DNA from: JAEHDI01 sp035455185
Lineage (GTDB): Bacteria > Acidobacteriota > Terriglobia > Bryobacterales > Bryobacteraceae
Direction: 5' to 3'
Length of the DNA: 30,383 nt
Assembly: GCA_035455185.1 (NCBI GenBank)
Contig: DATIFQ010000541.1
Coordinates: 1 to 30,383 of the forward strand
A model generated the notes under the pieces. That model saw only the letters and a program-made list of their open reading frames with translations, was not told where the DNA came from and did no database searches. A program made the translations under genes and the position numbers. Shown piece by piece: positions 22,901-30,383 of the stretch (position 1 is its first letter; each line of letters begins with the position of its first letter).

Positions 22901-25900
22901 AGGTGACCGGCGAGTTCGGCAAAACGCATCGCCGCATCGCTCTGAATACCGAGATAGCGGTATTCGAGTTGCGCGTGTGACCAGGCCAGCTCGAACGCGC
23001 GGCTGCAGACATCGGAATCGCGGTACTTGACCACCAGACGCATCAGGTCCTCGCGCGACCCCGCGGCGACCGTAACCAGCGTGATCTGCGCCTGCTGCCT
23101 CGGTTCAAGCGAAACGCGCTGTCTCATGACGAACACAGGATCAAGCACGTAGCCATCGGTCTGTTTCAGCGACATTGCCGGGTCGCTCCAGGTGCGTCCC
23201 CGCCCAAGGAACCGCGCGCGGTCCGTTTCGTACTGGAACGAGCTCTGATCCTTGGGGCTTTCCATCATCAACTGTGCAACCCAGATCGGCGATTCATCGG
23301 GAGACCGTAGCCGGCGCCATGCAAGTAGCGCGTGCAGATCGGGCCGCGCCTCGGTCTGGATAAACAGCTTGTTAAAAGCCGGATGGGCACGGTCCGCGCC
23401 ATGGGGCGCAAGGCTCAATTCAGCGACGCTGGTCAACTCGAGCGTCCTGGCTCGCGAACCGTGATTGACGAGTGTGATGCGGCGAATCTCCGCATCATCT
23501 TCCGGCGATACCGTCACTTCCAGATGACTCTCGATACCCAGCCTGCGGCGACGGAACTCGGCCCGGTCGGCGCTGAAGGTCGCCGTGTAGCGGGGGTCTT
23601 TCACGTTTAAGGGCTGGTGCGTCACGGACCAAAGCGTGTTGCTTTCTTCTTCGCGAAGATAAAAAAAAGTTCCCCAATTGTCACGGGTGGTGTCCGAACG
23701 CCAGCGCGTGATGTCGAACTCGCCCCAACGGCTGTAGCCAGCGCCCGTGTTCGTGATCATCAGCGCATATCGGCCGTTGCCGAGCAGTTGGACTTGGGGG
23801 ATCGGAGTGTCTTCATCGAACACCCGGTATTCAGGCGCCGATGGACCGGAGATCAGCCGCATTGCGACCTGATCCGATGGGCGGTGAACGAGCATCGAGG
23901 GCACCGGCGGTATGCGCTCGAACAACAACGGCTCCACGGCTTTGATTCGGCGATCGGCATGGAAGCGCTGCCGCATGATGCCGCGGTTGAGCACGTTGTT
24001 CAGAGCCACGAGGCTCATTCCCTGGTGGTGAGCCATGTATGCGTAAACGATTACGCCCTTCCCGCCTCTCCGTTCCTCCTGACGGGTGTAGTCCAGCGAC
24101 TCATAGAAACCCATGCGGCCGTACATTCCGGCCTTCACCAGCCGCTTGAGGTTCTTGATCGATTCCGCCGGGTTCACCAGCAGAGCGAGCGCGGTGGCAT
24201 AGGGCGCTATCACCAAGTCTTCCTCCAGCCCCCGCTTCAGGCCGAGCGATGGAACGCCGAAAGCTCGATACTGGTAGATCTTGTGCGAATCGAGCGCGCT
24301 GTAGGCAGATTCCGACATTCCCCAAGGCACGCCCCGATCCTTTGTGTACTCAATCTGGCGTTTGACCGCCACGGCGCAAGCATTCTCCAGCAAGGAGTTT
24401 CGGAAACTGCGCGTGAACAGGAGCGGCATCAAGAACTCAAACATCGTGCCGCTCCAGGAAAGCAGAACCTGGCCGTCCGCCGAGGTGTAGGGCCGTCCGA
24501 GCGCGAGCCAGTGCTCCACCGGCACATCGCCCTTGGCAATCGCCACCAGACTGGCAAGACGCGCTTCGCTCGCCAGCAAATCGTAGTGAGCGGAGAGGTT
24601 TAGTGGGCCGCCTACCTGGTATCCGATAGCAAACAGACGCCGATGAGCGTCGTACAAAAACTGCATATCCATGCCGTCAGCGAGGGCGCCGCTTGTTTCT
24701 CCGAGATGTCTGGCTCGGTCGAGGAGATCCGCCGACGCTTTACGAGCCTTCTCGTACTCAGCTCCGACGTCCGCAATCCAGGCGGTGAGGTTCGCCGAGA
24801 GCCCGTCTTTGTTCCCGGCGCTCTTCAAGATCTCGCTCAGCAGGCCGGTTTCTCCGCGAGCCACCGCGCCCCAGGAAGGCAACTCGCGCAGCAGCCTACG
24901 GCGCGCCGCAATCGCGCTATCTCCGAGAGGCTGAAGGAACTCGTCAGGTGGAGCGGCCAGAACGTCGAGCCAGCGCAAATAAAGGTCGGCGTGTTGAATC
25001 CAGCTCTCTATTTGCCGCTCCAGCCGCGTAAACCAGTAAGCGGGCTCCCCGGTCGTCGAGACGCTCCACCTCAGGGAATCGGTCAGCTTGCGTGCGGGTT
25101 CGGCAGCGAGGCGGATTCGCTCCAGAATTTCGATGCCCGAAGACTCTTCCTCGAACAGCCCGCGCAACGCAGCCAGGGAAACACGGTTGCTGTGGTCCGG
25201 CTGAAACCGCTCCGTAATAACTGCTAACGTGTCAGCCAAGCCGCGCAGTGCGCGCCCGTCCAATTGCGATTCCGCATCCAGCTCCTGAGAGGCCTGCTGC
25301 AGAACCCACAGGCTCGCGATGAGGTTTCCGCTATCCGCAGTCGATACGTACTTTGGCGGCAGCGGTTCCAGAGTCCGGGTGTTGTACCAGTTGAGAAGGT
25401 GGCCCTCGCAGGATTCCAGCTTTGCCAGCGTTTCGATCGTCGCCGTACACCGGTCGATCATTGGCTCCGGAGTCAGAAAGCCGAGGTCGTGCGCCGAAAC
25501 CGCCGATACCAGCCACATTCCGATATTTGTCGGCGAAGTGCGATCAGCGACCTCGACGCGCAATGCCTCCTGGGAATTATCCGGTGGAAGCCAGTTGTGC
25601 TCCGGTCCTACCAAGTCATCGAAATAGCGCCAAGTTTCACGGGCGATGCGGCGCAGAAACCGCTGGTCGTTGAGTTCGATCTGTTCCGCTTTCCTGAGCG
25701 CGCGTCGTTGCGACCTGATCCAATGCTGGACCGCCGGAGCGGCAACCCAGAGCACCAGAAACGGAGCCCAAGCCGGTTCCCAAAGACGCCCACGGAGCGC
25801 CAGGGACAGCATGAAACCCGCGGTGACGGCGCAGATCAGGAAGAAATGTATACGGAAGGGATCCAGGTGCAGACGGGCGGCATGGTACGACATTTCCGCA

Positions 25901-28900
25901 GTCTGCCACTCCAGCAGACGGCGTTTGCTGATCCCGAGCCGATACAAGACGCGAACAATGGCATCGGCGGAGAGGTAGGCCTGATGCGGCAGGAAGGCAG
26001 CCTTGACGATGGCGAGATTCAAATCACTGTTGGCTTCGCGCCAGGCCCACGCGTCTCCCCGCCATCGCGCGACCAGGCGGTCGAGAAACTGAAAGAGAAG
26101 AGGAACAACGAGGGTCAACGCCACTAGTGCGCTGGCGGCGGCGGGAGCGGCGTGGAAGGTCCAACTGAACACTAACAGCAGCAACGACGCCACCGGCACC
26201 AAGCTGCGGCGCAGGTTGTCGAGAATCTTCCAGCGGTTGATCAGCGTCAGGGGATTCCGCGCGTCCTCCGGCCGAGTTGCGGCCGGAACTCGCGGCAAAA
26301 TCCATGAGGCGATCTGCCAGTCTCCGCGAATCCATCGATGCTGCCGTTTACTGTAGCTCGTGTAATCGTATGGGAACTGTTCGAAGAGTTCCACATCCGT
26401 GGCCAATCCGACGCCTACATACGCTCCTTCGATCAGGTCGTGACTCAGCAACCTCTGCTCCGGGAAGCGCCCGTTGAGCACTTTGTGAAAGGCACGAACA
26501 TCGTAAACGGCTTTTCCATGGTAGATGGCTTCGCCGAAGAGGTCTTGATAGACGTCGGAGACCGCCTGACAATACGGGTCCGTCCCGCGCGCGTCCGTAA
26601 AGAGTCTCGTGAAACGTGTGGCCGTCGCCGACGGGAGCGTGATACTCACACGCGGCTGAATGATGGTGTAACCGCGAGCGTGGTTGCGCTCGTCCGCGGT
26701 TAGCTCCACACGGTTTAAAGGATGGGCGATGGTTTCGACGAGCTTTTGCGCACTGCCGTGAGGGAGTTCCGTGTCGGCATCGAGCGTGATCACGTATCGG
26801 ATCCCCTCCGGCAGCGACCCGACGCACAGTAACTCAGTGTTCTTCCCGCCATTCAGAAAACTGTTGAGTTCCTCGAGTTTCCCCCGTTTCCGTTCCCAAC
26901 CGATCCAGCGGCCCTCGGTTTCGCACCACATCCGCGGTCTCTGGAAGAGCAGGAAGCGCCCATGGCCGTGACGTGAATTGAGCTCCTCTATGCTCTTCAT
27001 CGCCAATCCAAGCAGACCGTCGTCCTCCGGCATCTCGCGCTCTTCAGCGTCAGTGAAGTCCGACAGAAGCGAGAACCACAGATTCGAGTCCGGGTTCGCG
27101 AGGTAGCGTACTTCCAGCTTCTCGATCTCGCCCCGGACCGACTCCGGTGTAAGCAGCATCATCGGTACAACGACAAGAGTGCGGCAGTCTTCCGGTATCC
27201 CCTCCTCAAACGACATCTTCGGTAGCACACGCGGGGGAAGAATCGAAGTAAGGAACATCTGCAGCAGGTAAGTGACGAGCTCGCTGGCTGGGAAGAGTGC
27301 CAATATTCCCAGAAACAGGAGAATACCTTGCGAAGTTACCCCCGCGCTGTACGCCGCGAACCGAAAAGCACCCGAAAGTCCGGCCGTTAGCGCGGCGAGA
27401 CTACTCAGATAGAAAAAGGCCGGATATCGGTGCAGAAAGCGCCGCCACGCTTCGCTCCAGCGAATGCGACGGCGCAGGCGCTTTTCAAGTTCCGGCAATC
27501 CTTCGTCAAGAAGGTAGTAAGCTACGCACCGCTCACGGCTGCCGGGGGGGGCGGGTTGCGCGAGGTCCACCGCCAGGCGAGCAACGTCACATTCGGAAAA
27601 CTTCGACTGGCGCGCTGCCGCTTCGACAACCCGCCGGCAACGGTCGCGCGTGGCGAAATCGCTGCGGGCATGAACGCCTGCCGGGTCCTGGCGCAGAATC
27701 TCCTCCATCCGGCTCACCGCCTCGACAATCTTTGGGTACTGCAGTTCGGACAACTGGCGCAGGCTCCCAATCGCGCTGGAGATCAACATCAGATCGTTCG
27801 CTTCTTCGGCGTGCTCGCCCCGGATGATGTCGGCCAAGCGATGTTCCGTCTTCTCCTGAATCCATTTCTGGATCGGAGCAAGCGCGGACTCATCCCGGTG
27901 CAGTTGCTCGCCGAGGCGCGCAATGAAATGGGGCGTTAGCTCGTTGCCATGGCGATCGAGTTCACCAACCATTTCCTCGAACTGCTCGGGAGTGCGATGG
28001 GCCGCGTTCAGAAGGCGGTCGGCCCAGAAGTCGGCCAGTTCCTTCATATGTTGGCGTAAGATCGCCAACTCGGCCAGACGCCGCAGCCGCTCAAGAAGCA
28101 CCAGCCGTAACATCAGCGGGAACACCCACAGTTCGGCGACAGTCAACGGAGACTGATGTTGATAGGCGTCGAGAAAGCTAATGATGGTCTCCGTCGCGAG
28201 CCGGTGGCCGGTGCGATCGATCAATTCAGCGGCGAGATGATAGACGCGCAGCCGGACCGGACAGCTCCGGTCGGTTAGCACCGGTAAGATCTTGTTGTGA
28301 TTGTCAGGAAGGTTGTGCCGGATGTCAGCAATGTTTGAGCGAATGAGGTATGCGTTATCCAGTAGCCACTCGGCTGCATGCGTGATGCCATATTCCAGCC
28401 GCGCGGCTTCGGCCAGATCGGCCCGAGCGCGTTCGATGACGACCTCGCACTCCCGCAAAATCGGCAACAGCGGCCGCGACCGGGTCGACGCCTCGAGTTC
28501 GTGTGAAGCCGCCAACTCCGCCGCGCAATCCGGCAACTCCGCCATGGTGGCCGGTTCGCGCCGTTGTCCGGCCGTCTCCGTCGAGGCAGTGAAGCCAGGC
28601 CCTGGACGAATCACCAAGACGGATGGATGACCGATGCGACGGAGGACCGCTACGACATCGGCCGCCTCATCTTCAGTTGCTTCGACTACCACGAGGCTCT
28701 CTCCGGGAAGGACAAAGCCGCGATAGCCACGAAGGACTCTGTCGCTCATCCCCAGTCCCAACCAGAGCGTGCCAAACCACGTGATCAGAAAGCCGCACAA
28801 CGCCGCTAAAACTGCCATCAAGGGAGGAATGCCCGCGATCGTGGCTAGCATGGCGACGGCGAGCGCCAAGCCTACGCCGAAGGCGGCCCGGTTACGGGGC

Positions 28901-29130
28901 CCGAGTCCGTCATGGAAATGTTTCAGACCGCCGTCTGACGCGCGATGGATTACAGCCGAGCGCCTGAACCCATTCGTGCGGACCTCGCGAAGCGCCTCCT
29001 CACCGTGCTCTTCGCTGCGGTAGAACCCAAGCACGAATCTGGAGACGCGTGATTTCCTAGCACACGCCGAAAAAAGCACATACTCATTGTCGCCGTTTCT
29101 TTGACGCTCCTCCACTGCAGAACTCGACAT
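19972..29130 (-). CDS. ndvB: cyclic beta-1,2-glucan synthase (NdvB/Cgs type) with N-terminal extension
   Basis: A 3052-residue membrane enzyme, slightly longer than known Cgs/NdvB (about 2830-2870). Residues of about 30-175 form an added module, GFYRSEEHGEEALREVRTNG, a membrane hairpin at about 80-123, then ESLVVVEATEDEAADVVAVL. The GT84 transferase domain spans about 640-1000, with TLDADTELP near 783 and the QxxRW-type motif KRQHRWIRGDW near 932, flanked by membrane segments at about 570-625, 977-1017 and 1093-1138. A glycoamylase-like domain covers about 1160-1720 (NIGMWLVSAVSAHDLGF, GMSESAYSALDSHKIYQYRA, HHQGMSLVALNNVLN). Two GH94-like modules follow; the last holds GMCDWNDGLSSVGDEGKG with a likely catalytic Asp near 2730. 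It should polymerise, trim and cyclise UDP-glucose-derived beta-1,2-glucan in the inner membrane. Linkage specificity is inferred from the family. Confidence 0.93.
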   Translation of the reverse strand: MSSSAVEERQRNGDNEYVLFSACARKSRVSRFVLGFYRSEEHGEEALREVRTNGFRRSAVIHRASDGGLKHFHDGLGPRNRAAFGVGLALAVAMLATIAGIPPLMAVLAALCGFLITWFGTLWLGLGMSDRVLRGYRGFVLPGESLVVVEATEDEAADVVAVLRRIGHPSVLVIRPGPGFTASTETAGQRREPATMAELPDCAAELAASHELEASTRSRPLLPILRECEVVIERARADLAEAARLEYGITHAAEWLLDNAYLIRSNIADIRHNLPDNHNKILPVLTDRSCPVRLRVYHLAAELIDRTGHRLATETIISFLDAYQHQSPLTVAELWVFPLMLRLVLLERLRRLAELAILRQHMKELADFWADRLLNAAHRTPEQFEEMVGELDRHGNELTPHFIARLGEQLHRDESALAPIQKWIQEKTEHRLADIIRGEHAEEANDLMLISSAIGSLRQLSELQYPKIVEAVSRMEEILRQDPAGVHARSDFATRDRCRRVVEAAARQSKFSECDVARLAVDLAQPAPPGSRERCVAYYLLDEGLPELEKRLRRRIRWSEAWRRFLHRYPAFFYLSSLAALTAGLSGAFRFAAYSAGVTSQGILLFLGILALFPASELVTYLLQMFLTSILPPRVLPKMSFEEGIPEDCRTLVVVPMMLLTPESVRGEIEKLEVRYLANPDSNLWFSLLSDFTDAEEREMPEDDGLLGLAMKSIEELNSRHGHGRFLLFQRPRMWCETEGRWIGWERKRGKLEELNSFLNGGKNTELLCVGSLPEGIRYVITLDADTELPHGSAQKLVETIAHPLNRVELTADERNHARGYTIIQPRVSITLPSATATRFTRLFTDARGTDPYCQAVSDVYQDLFGEAIYHGKAVYDVRAFHKVLNGRFPEQRLLSHDLIEGAYVGVGLATDVELFEQFPYDYTSYSKRQHRWIRGDWQIASWILPRVPAATRPEDARNPLTLINRWKILDNLRRSLVPVASLLLLVFSWTFHAAPAAASALVALTLVVPLLFQFLDRLVARWRGDAWAWREANSDLNLAIVKAAFLPHQAYLSADAIVRVLYRLGISKRRLLEWQTAEMSYHAARLHLDPFRIHFFLICAVTAGFMLSLALRGRLWEPAWAPFLVLWVAAPAVQHWIRSQRRALRKAEQIELNDQRFLRRIARETWRYFDDLVGPEHNWLPPDNSQEALRVEVADRTSPTNIGMWLVSAVSAHDLGFLTPEPMIDRCTATIETLAKLESCEGHLLNWYNTRTLEPLPPKYVSTADSGNLIASLWVLQQASQELDAESQLDGRALRGLADTLAVITERFQPDHSNRVSLAALRGLFEEESSGIEILERIRLAAEPARKLTDSLRWSVSTTGEPAYWFTRLERQIESWIQHADLYLRWLDVLAAPPDEFLQPLGDSAIAARRRLLRELPSWGAVARGETGLLSEILKSAGNKDGLSANLTAWIADVGAEYEKARKASADLLDRARHLGETSGALADGMDMQFLYDAHRRLFAIGYQVGGPLNLSAHYDLLASEARLASLVAIAKGDVPVEHWLALGRPYTSADGQVLLSWSGTMFEFLMPLLFTRSFRNSLLENACAVAVKRQIEYTKDRGVPWGMSESAYSALDSHKIYQYRAFGVPSLGLKRGLEEDLVIAPYATALALLVNPAESIKNLKRLVKAGMYGRMGFYESLDYTRQEERRGGKGVIVYAYMAHHQGMSLVALNNVLNRGIMRQRFHADRRIKAVEPLLFERIPPVPSMLVHRPSDQVAMRLISGPSAPEYRVFDEDTPIPQVQLLGNGRYALMITNTGAGYSRWGEFDITRWRSDTTRDNWGTFFYLREEESNTLWSVTHQPLNVKDPRYTATFSADRAEFRRRRLGIESHLEVTVSPEDDAEIRRITLVNHGSRARTLELTSVAELSLAPHGADRAHPAFNKLFIQTEARPDLHALLAWRRLRSPDESPIWVAQLMMESPKDQSSFQYETDRARFLGRGRTWSDPAMSLKQTDGYVLDPVFVMRQRVSLEPRQQAQITLVTVAAGSREDLMRLVVKYRDSDVCSRAFELAWSHAQLEYRYLGIQSDAAMRFAELAGHLLYPNVRLRAPAERLRRNVQTQSKLWSHGISGDLPLAAVWVGDSQGLTLVRELLVAHTYWRLRGLKADLLVLNREPASYEQPLHQQLLRLVEAHSLHTGVQQPGGVFLRKADQISEEDLNLILTVAQATVGTVRGTLSKQLSSPPEGISLPPPLRIRRREEQPSAPLPFLELAYFNGLGGFTADGREYAIYLGPNAFTPLPWINVMANSVFGALVSEAGSGCCWYGNSQSNRLTPWSNDPVSDPSAEAIYIRDEDSGVFWTPTPLPVRELDAYRARHGQGYTEHEHTSHALEQTLVTFVPVHAERADPVRIQRLRVRNNSSQRRRLSVTSYSELVLGTDREATQMHVASSWDESAKALFSRNPYHLDYGGRVAFAAMTPEASSYTGDRTAFLGRNGSVEAPAALRLESLSKRTGPGLDPCGALQTKFDLGPGEEKTVTYVLGQADDAEHAGRLIARYRDAENVERSLNETREWWDDLLTTIQVKTPILSVDFMLNRWLLYQSLSCRIWGRSALYQSSGAYGFRDQLQDALALVYSAAPIARELILRAASRQFTEGDVQHWWHLPSGAGVRTRCSDDLLWLPFAVCQYMDVTGDAGILNAATTFLEGPLLKEEEREVYFQPSVSIDQVTIFEHCRRAIEKGVTSGPHGLPLIGMCDWNDGLSSVGDEGKGESVWLAWFLVDVLKKFAEVCAGRGEQELASRYRGRADRLSATVERTSWDGEWYLRAFFDDGTPLGSRRNEEARIDSLSQSWSVISGAGRPDRAAEAMRSVEEHLIREKEKLVLLCTPPFDKSSPHPGYIMGYPPGVRENGGQYTHAALWVAMAFARMRDGDRAVKVLQMLNPIEHSRTPEDYAAYRTEPYVVAADVYSLQSQTGRGGWTWYTGSAGWMYRVWLEEVLGFKLRAGRLSIDPVIPEDWPGYVLTFRYGRTEYRIEVENGGERSEQEIQLVDDGESHAIHICVGAPVSRTLVEAADPPTA

Positions 29131-29245
29131 GTCCCGATACGCCCTCCCCGACTTCTTTTCCGCGGAGGTTTCGGCCCGGCGATGCCGTTCTCAAAACTGG
29201 AACAGGGTGTCGCGACGGGCTGGATGAGCCGTCAAGGTATTGAAA

Positions 29246-29264
29246 GGAGGGTCAGATAGCCTCC
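29246..29264 (-). terminator. possible weak terminator after the GH5 gene
   Basis: On the minus strand GGAGG (29264-29260) can pair with CCTCC (29250-29246) across a 9-base loop, followed by TTTC. It lies about 15 bases past the GH5 stop. The stem is only 5 bp and the T run is short, so read-through into the glucan synthase gene is likely. Confidence 0.25.
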
Positions 29265-29278
29265 GAAGTTACATTACA

Positions 29279-30265
29279 CTACGTTTCGGCGGAGAGGCGG
29301 GCGCGGACGATTCGTCCAAACGAGGTGGCGGTGTATCTTTCGACGATGAGGGGGGCGTTGTGCCAGCTCCAGGCCGCCCAGCCCATCTGCAGGCTGTCGA
29401 AATAGTCGAGGAGCTTCCGGCCCCATTTGAGATCACTTTCGGCGCCACCCCATTCCCCGGCGAACACGGGCACTGTCGCCGCAAGATGGCCGAAGGCCTC
29501 GTGCCAGTTCCGGCCCTTGATCGGATAGACATGGGTGGAATAGACCAGGCGCGGAATGTCCATCGGCATACCCCTAAGGTCATATGCCCAGTTGGTGCCA
29601 CCGACAAAAATCAGAGAATCGGGGTTGACATCGCGAATCGCGGCGATCAGTTTGCGCGCCCACGGCTGCCACTCCGCCATCGTGACGCGGTACAGGCCGG
29701 GCGGGTAGGTTGTCCCGTCTTCCCGGTTGAGGGGGTACGGGTCGTCGGGAAGCCGATCGTGCGGCTCATTGAAGATGTCGTAAAGTACGGCCGGCTCGCC
29801 CCGGTAACGAGTGGCGAGCAAATCCCAGAGTTCGATGGACTGCATATTCGGCAATGGGGCGACGAAGTTCCTGTCGCCGCCATAGGCACGATCCGCATCC
29901 AGCCACTGCAAGTCCAGAAGAGTATAAGCGCCGAATCCGGACGCCCAGCGGATCATTTGATCCAACGCCTGGCAATATGCGTCAGCCGTCCAACCGCCCC
30001 GCCCGCGCAAAACCCAGTCCTGGTTAAAGGGCAGACGGATTACGTTTGCGCCCCACTCTTGGACGATCGTTCGGATTTCATTGCGGGAAATTTCCGCGGC
30101 GGAGAGGAAGCCTTGCTCGTCCGGTTCAGAGTATTCCAGTCCGGACCGGTTCAGGCCGCGCAAAAGAACAGTCTCCCTCGTGCCGGCTCTGACGATTCGG
30201 TTGCCCTCGGTTGTCAAGAACGGCAGCCCGTTCGAGAGGTCACCATCCATGGCTTGATCGTACAT
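29279..30265 (-). CDS. GH5-family glycoside hydrolase (cellulase-like)
   Basis: A 328-residue clan GH-A glycosidase. Signature segments in order: VLLRGLNRSGLEYSE, GANVIRLPFNQDW, YTLLDLQWLD, the acid/base motif YDIFNEPHD with its Glu after strand 4, LIFVGGTNWAYDL, STHVYPIKG, and the nucleophile Glu in VPVFAGEWGG. It should hydrolyse beta-glucosidic or related bonds with retention of configuration. There is no signal peptide; an in-frame stop about 17 codons upstream and the lack of another start codon confirm the ATG at 30265, so the protein is predicted to be cytoplasmic. It lies 148 bp upstream of the cyclic glucan synthase gene on the same strand, and the two may be co-transcribed. The 118 bp upstream to the window edge hold its leader but no promoter I can identify. 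Confidence 0.88.
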   Translation of the reverse strand: MYDQAMDGDLSNGLPFLTTEGNRIVRAGTRETVLLRGLNRSGLEYSEPDEQGFLSAAEISRNEIRTIVQEWGANVIRLPFNQDWVLRGRGGWTADAYCQALDQMIRWASGFGAYTLLDLQWLDADRAYGGDRNFVAPLPNMQSIELWDLLATRYRGEPAVLYDIFNEPHDRLPDDPYPLNREDGTTYPPGLYRVTMAEWQPWARKLIAAIRDVNPDSLIFVGGTNWAYDLRGMPMDIPRLVYSTHVYPIKGRNWHEAFGHLAATVPVFAGEWGGAESDLKWGRKLLDYFDSLQMGWAAWSWHNAPLIVERYTATSFGRIVRARLSAET

Positions 30266-30383
30266 CGGCGGACTCGGTGCGTATAGGCGAGGACGCGGTC
30301 GGGCGCCGCTCCCTCACAGGCGTTGTTTATGGACCGCTCCCTGGGGTCACGGCTCGCTAACTGAGTCCGAAATACAGGCCCTG

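Noticed and set aside
23617..24603. A 328-codon plus-strand frame inside the glucan synthase gene.
   Set aside because: It lies opposite the glycoamylase-like domain and has the composition of an antisense shadow.

Overview
This GC-rich window looks like chromosome from an acidobacterium of the Solibacter/Bryobacter type. The pointers are a secreted SBBP beta-propeller protein ending in what I recognise as the TIGR03437 domain (common in Solibacter-like genomes), Tat signals of the RRDLFK kind, paired M16 peptidases with a LolA-like partner, and many secreted glycan-acting proteins. The assignment is inference from protein families; no rRNA or tRNA gene is visible.

Layout. 1-2758 (+): the 3' part of a sensor histidine kinase, then an SBBP/TIGR03437 protein 4 bp later. 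3055-5750 (-): a perR-katG peroxide-defence unit with a promoter/operator at the start of perR; the regulator keeps all five PerR sensing ligands and probably starts leaderless at a TTG. 5751-7719: a repeat-rich stretch holding a membrane-anchored TPR protein and a four-helix membrane protein, bounded by a 69-bp direct repeat whose second copy forms the 3' end of the next gene. 7678-12109 (-): three genes joined by two ATGA overlaps: active M16 peptidase, inactive M16 partner fused to a LolA-like domain, and a free LolA-like protein. 12110-12652: no convincing gene. 12653-13249 (-): an isoprenylcysteine-methyltransferase-like membrane enzyme. 13351-16337 (-): two tandem, distantly related DUF4832-type TIM-barrel proteins with export signals. 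16434-17631 (+): a lipoprotein with a TonB C-terminal domain, then a vapBC toxin-antitoxin pair with a palindromic operator. 17725-19944 (+): a Tat-exported duplicated alpha/beta-hydrolase whose second copy has lost the nucleophile. 19972-30265 (-): a 3052-residue cyclic beta-1,2-glucan synthase (NdvB/Cgs type) with an unusual N-terminal domain, downstream of a GH5 glycosidase.

Themes are oxidative-stress defence, envelope proteolysis and transport, and synthesis or trimming of glucans. The features most worth following up are the repeats at 2780-7719 that carry gene 3' ends, the two predicted leaderless autoregulated operons, the LolA-like/M16 operon, the tandem DUF4832 pair and the N-terminal fusion on the glucan synthase.
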